Shown: one piece after another, positions 4,895 to 7,294 of the stretch
Position numbering within the stretch: the stretch's first letter is position 1
Layout: the number at the start of each line of letters is the position of its first letter
Assembly: GCA_009827215.1 (NCBI GenBank)
Contig: WUAJ01000118.1
Span: 1-7,294 of the forward strand
Source: Phycisphaeraceae bacterium
GTDB taxonomy: Bacteria; Planctomycetota; Phycisphaerae; Phycisphaerales; UBA1924
Reading direction: 5' to 3'
DNA length: 7,294 bases
The notes under the pieces: model-generated
What the model saw: only the letters and a program-made list of their open reading frames with translations
Databases searched by the model: none
Told to the model about the DNA's origin: nothing
Program-made: the position numbers and the translations under genes

Positions 4895-7294
4895 CCCCCA
4901 AGTCTCCTCACACAATCGTCCGCGCCTCTGCTGGTTCGGGAAAGACCTACCAGCTCACCAACCGCTTCATATCAAAGCTCATCGCTGGCGAGGATCCTTC
5001 AACAATTTTCGCGACAACATTCACCAAAGCTGCCGCTGGAGAGATCCTCCATCGTGTACTGCTCAGACTGAGCAACGCGGTCCTTGATGAGAAGTCCCTC
5101 AGTGAACTCCGTGATGCGAGCAACACGCCGAGTCTCAGCTCCAACCAATGCGCAGATGTGCTTGCGTCATTATGCAAGAATCTCCACAAGCTCTCAATCC
5201 AGACGATGGACTCGTACTTCTTTCGTCTTGCCAGTTCCTTCGCGCCGGAGCTTGGTCTGCCAACCAAGTTCCGCATGCTCGACGAAGAGGATCTGGCCGA
5301 GTTCCAGGAATCGAGTGTCGATCAGACGATCGATGCGTGCGAGATCCGTGAACTCGTTGAGATCCTCCGCTCCCTCGGAGGGGATCGAATCCGCATGATG
5401 GCGCACGATTCGATCATGCGTCTTGTCCAGTCCGCGTACTCGATCTATCTCGCGTCGAATGGACGAGCAGAGCCTTGGAACGCTGATGGATTCGCGGGTG
5501 TGAAACACACCCAAGACGAGCTTGATCACGCACTCGAAGAACTTGATCAGCAAGAACTCCCATCGAAGAAAGATGGGAATCCCGATAAACGCTGGCTCAA
5601 TGCTCGCAACGACATCAGAGAATATGTCAATACCTCACAATGGGAAGCACTCGTTGACAAAGGGCTCGGGAAGCTGGTTCTCAACTGGATCATCGAAGGA
5701 GAGTTGGGAAGCTACTACAGCAAAGAATGCAGTGAAGAATTCGCGCAATGCCTCGAACCCATTGTCGAGCACGCGCAGTTTGTTCTCACCGCTCAGCACG
5801 CCGCCCGCAGCGCCGCAACCTACTCGCTCATGAAACGCTACGACGACGCGTTCCGCAGCGCCAAGATGAAAAGCGGCCAACTCTCGTTCGATGACCCCCC
5901 CAAACTCCTCAACGAAGCGGCGATCCAAGGCGAGCTTGAGCACATCTTCTACCGACTCGACGCACGGATCCGTCACATCCTCCTTGATGAGTTCCAGGAC
6001 ACTTCGATGCCCCAGTTCAGACTCTTCGAGCCGATCCTCGACGAGTTGCTCAGCCAAGACGAGGAAGTACGCTCTGTCTTCATCGTCGGCGACATCAAGC
6101 AATCGCTCTATACATGGAGACAATCCGAACCCACTCTGCTCAACGAGCTCTCAAACCGCTGGAGCACTCTTGAGGAAGAATCACTCTCCAAGTCATGGCG
6201 ATCATCCCAGAGGGTTCTTGATGCGACAAACGCGGTCTTTGGTGATTTAATCAACAATCCCGCTGTACAGAGTTCTTCCGTCGCACAAAATGTTGCACGC
6301 CAATGGGACGACCAGTACGAAACGCACAAAGCCGCCAAAGCATTGCCCGGCCATGTCACCCTGAGCGTTGCCGATAGCGATGAGGACGACAATGCGTTGG
6401 CAAACGATGAAGTTCTCTGGGCGTGCGCCAACCAAGTAGCCGAGATCCAATCCCATCAGCCTGATGCATCGATCGCGATCCTTGTGCGCCTGACCAAGCA
6501 CATCTATCCGCTCCTCTCGATGTTGAACCAACTCGAGATCGAGGCATGCGAGGATCGAGGGAATCCGCTGGTCAATGCGCCGTGCGTAGCTTCAGCGATC
6601 TCAATGCTCGAGTTCATCGAACACCCCGGAAACTCCGCGGCGCTCTATCACGCACGCTCAACACCCCTCGGCGACCTGCTCGATCTGGACTCGATCAGGA
6701 ACCTGGACGCCTTCGCTTCATCAATGCGCCAAAGGATCGAGCAACACGGCTGTGCAGCGCTACTCATAGATTGGTACAAGGCACTCATCACCCAAATGGA
6801 TCAGCGTGGATCGGACCGATTCAAGCAACTGATCGAACTCGCAGGGCAACTCGAAGACGAGGGCAGAACCGAGATCGGAACGCTGATTCATCGCGCCAAT
6901 ACAAAGAAGGTTGAGGAACCGGGGAGGTCACAGGTCCGTGTCATCACAATCCACAGATCCAAGGGGCTTGAGTTTGATGCCGTCGTGATCCCGTTACTTG
7001 GACAAGCGTGGTCGATCCGCCCCGATTCGATCCTTGCGACACGCGACGATCCAATGGGCGAGATCACAAAGATCACGCCGTATCCAACCAAACTGCTCCA
7101 GCGGGTCCATCCCGGACTCAAAACAATGCACAATGAATGCCTCGCCAAGCAGATCAACGAAGAACTGTGCTGCCTCTATGTCGCGATGACCCGCGCCAAG
7201 TCCGCGTTGCATTTGATCGTCCCGGCAGACAAGGATGGAAGGAACGGTGATGTGACCGAGAAGCTGAAGCTCACTCCAGCTCATATTGTTCTCG
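4891..7294 (+). CDS. addA: AddA-type UvrD/RecB-like helicase subunit, cut at the window end
   Basis: The first 801 codons of the motor subunit of AddAB, open to the last base with no stop. Superfamily 1A helicase motifs appear in order: motif I ASAGSGKT (12-19); Ia ATTFTKAAAGE (41-51); a following LSIQTMDSYF (101-110), where many relatives have a His in place of this Asp; II LLDEFQDTS (364-372), with the acidic pair that binds magnesium and activates water; III IVGDIKQSLYTWR (398-410); IV SWRSSQRVLDATN (435-447); IVa ILVR (530-533); V ITIHRSKGLEFD (686-697); VI CCLYVAMTRAK (760-770). All ATPase residues expected of an active motor are visible. Full-length AddA proteins usually exceed 1,100 residues and end in a PD-(D/E)XK nuclease; that part would lie beyond the window, so its presence cannot be judged. 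The start is fixed by the RASAGSGKT motif lying at residue 11, the ATGA overlap with addB and the G-rich ribosome site. Confidence 0.9.
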   Translation, partial: MTPKSPHTIVRASAGSGKTYQLTNRFISKLIAGEDPSTIFATTFTKAAAGEILHRVLLRLSNAVLDEKSLSELRDASNTPSLSSNQCADVLASLCKNLHKLSIQTMDSYFFRLASSFAPELGLPTKFRMLDEEDLAEFQESSVDQTIDACEIRELVEILRSLGGDRIRMMAHDSIMRLVQSAYSIYLASNGRAEPWNADGFAGVKHTQDELDHALEELDQQELPSKKDGNPDKRWLNARNDIREYVNTSQWEALVDKGLGKLVLNWIIEGELGSYYSKECSEEFAQCLEPIVEHAQFVLTAQHAARSAATYSLMKRYDDAFRSAKMKSGQLSFDDPPKLLNEAAIQGELEHIFYRLDARIRHILLDEFQDTSMPQFRLFEPILDELLSQDEEVRSVFIVGDIKQSLYTWRQSEPTLLNELSNRWSTLEEESLSKSWRSSQRVLDATNAVFGDLINNPAVQSSSVAQNVARQWDDQYETHKAAKALPGHVTLSVADSDEDDNALANDEVLWACANQVAEIQSHQPDASIAILVRLTKHIYPLLSMLNQLEIEACEDRGNPLVNAPCVASAISMLEFIEHPGNSAALYHARSTPLGDLLDLDSIRNLDAFASSMRQRIEQHGCAALLIDWYKALITQMDQRGSDRFKQLIELAGQLEDEGRTEIGTLIHRANTKKVEEPGRSQVRVITIHRSKGLEFDAVVIPLLGQAWSIRPDSILATRDDPMGEITKITPYPTKLLQRVHPGLKTMHNECLAKQINEELCCLYVAMTRAKSALHLIVPADKDGRNGDVTEKLKLTPAHIVL

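Noticed and set aside
5635..6123. 162-codon open frame on the minus strand
   Set aside because: It is antisense to the addA motif II and III region and its Glu/Leu/Val-rich make-up simply mirrors the sense codons.
2003..7294. A two-gene helicase-nuclease defence system
   Set aside because: The gene order, the AddB-like degenerate helicase plus C-terminal nuclease, and the AddA motif set all fit the housekeeping AddAB repair complex; no toxin, methylase, sensor or mobile gene accompanies it.
1..7294. HIP1-like (GCGATCGC) repeat
   Set aside because: GATC is abundant but its flanks vary widely; I see no set of full HIP1 octamers.

Overview
The window holds two complete genes and one gene cut by the right edge. 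It most likely comes from a planctomycete, probably of the class Phycisphaerae. The clue is the left-hand gene, a secreted endonuclease ending in a two-repeat dockerin-like module with paired Asp/Asn calcium loops and a terminal Gly-Cys-Pro. Exported proteins of that group commonly end this way ('GC-type' dockerin). This placement rests on recognition by eye, not on a search.

Layout: (1) 7-1722, minus strand: a 571-residue exported endonuclease I (EndA/NucM/Bsn-like) with a signal peptide, a catalytic domain, beta-rich middle segments and the C-terminal dockerin. (2) 1723-2002: a 280-base divergent intergenic region with a perfect TATAAT for the nuclease and a TACAAT just before the rightward gene, placed so that its mRNA may be leaderless. 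(3) 2003-4894, plus strand: an AddB-type protein with a degenerate helicase body and a C-terminal PD-(D/E)XK nuclease. It has no Walker A motif and no cysteines available for the iron-sulfur cluster of Bacillus-type AddB. (4) 4891-7294, plus strand: the first 801 codons of AddA, a UvrD/RecB-like superfamily 1 helicase with motifs I to VI readable; its C-terminal part lies outside the window. addB and addA overlap in an ATGA junction and form an operon.

Together AddB and AddA should form the helicase-nuclease that resects double-strand DNA ends before RecA loading. The secreted nuclease is transcribed the other way and probably serves DNA degradation or nutrient scavenging outside the cytoplasm; nothing in the sequence ties it to AddAB beyond adjacency.

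I found no tRNA, rRNA, CRISPR array, insertion sequence or phage gene. The window looks like ordinary chromosome rather than an undescribed system. The points most worth a second look are the cysteine-free, P-loop-free AddB, the possible leaderless addB start, the dockerin on a secreted nuclease, and a strong excess of the tetranucleotide GATC over the whole window.
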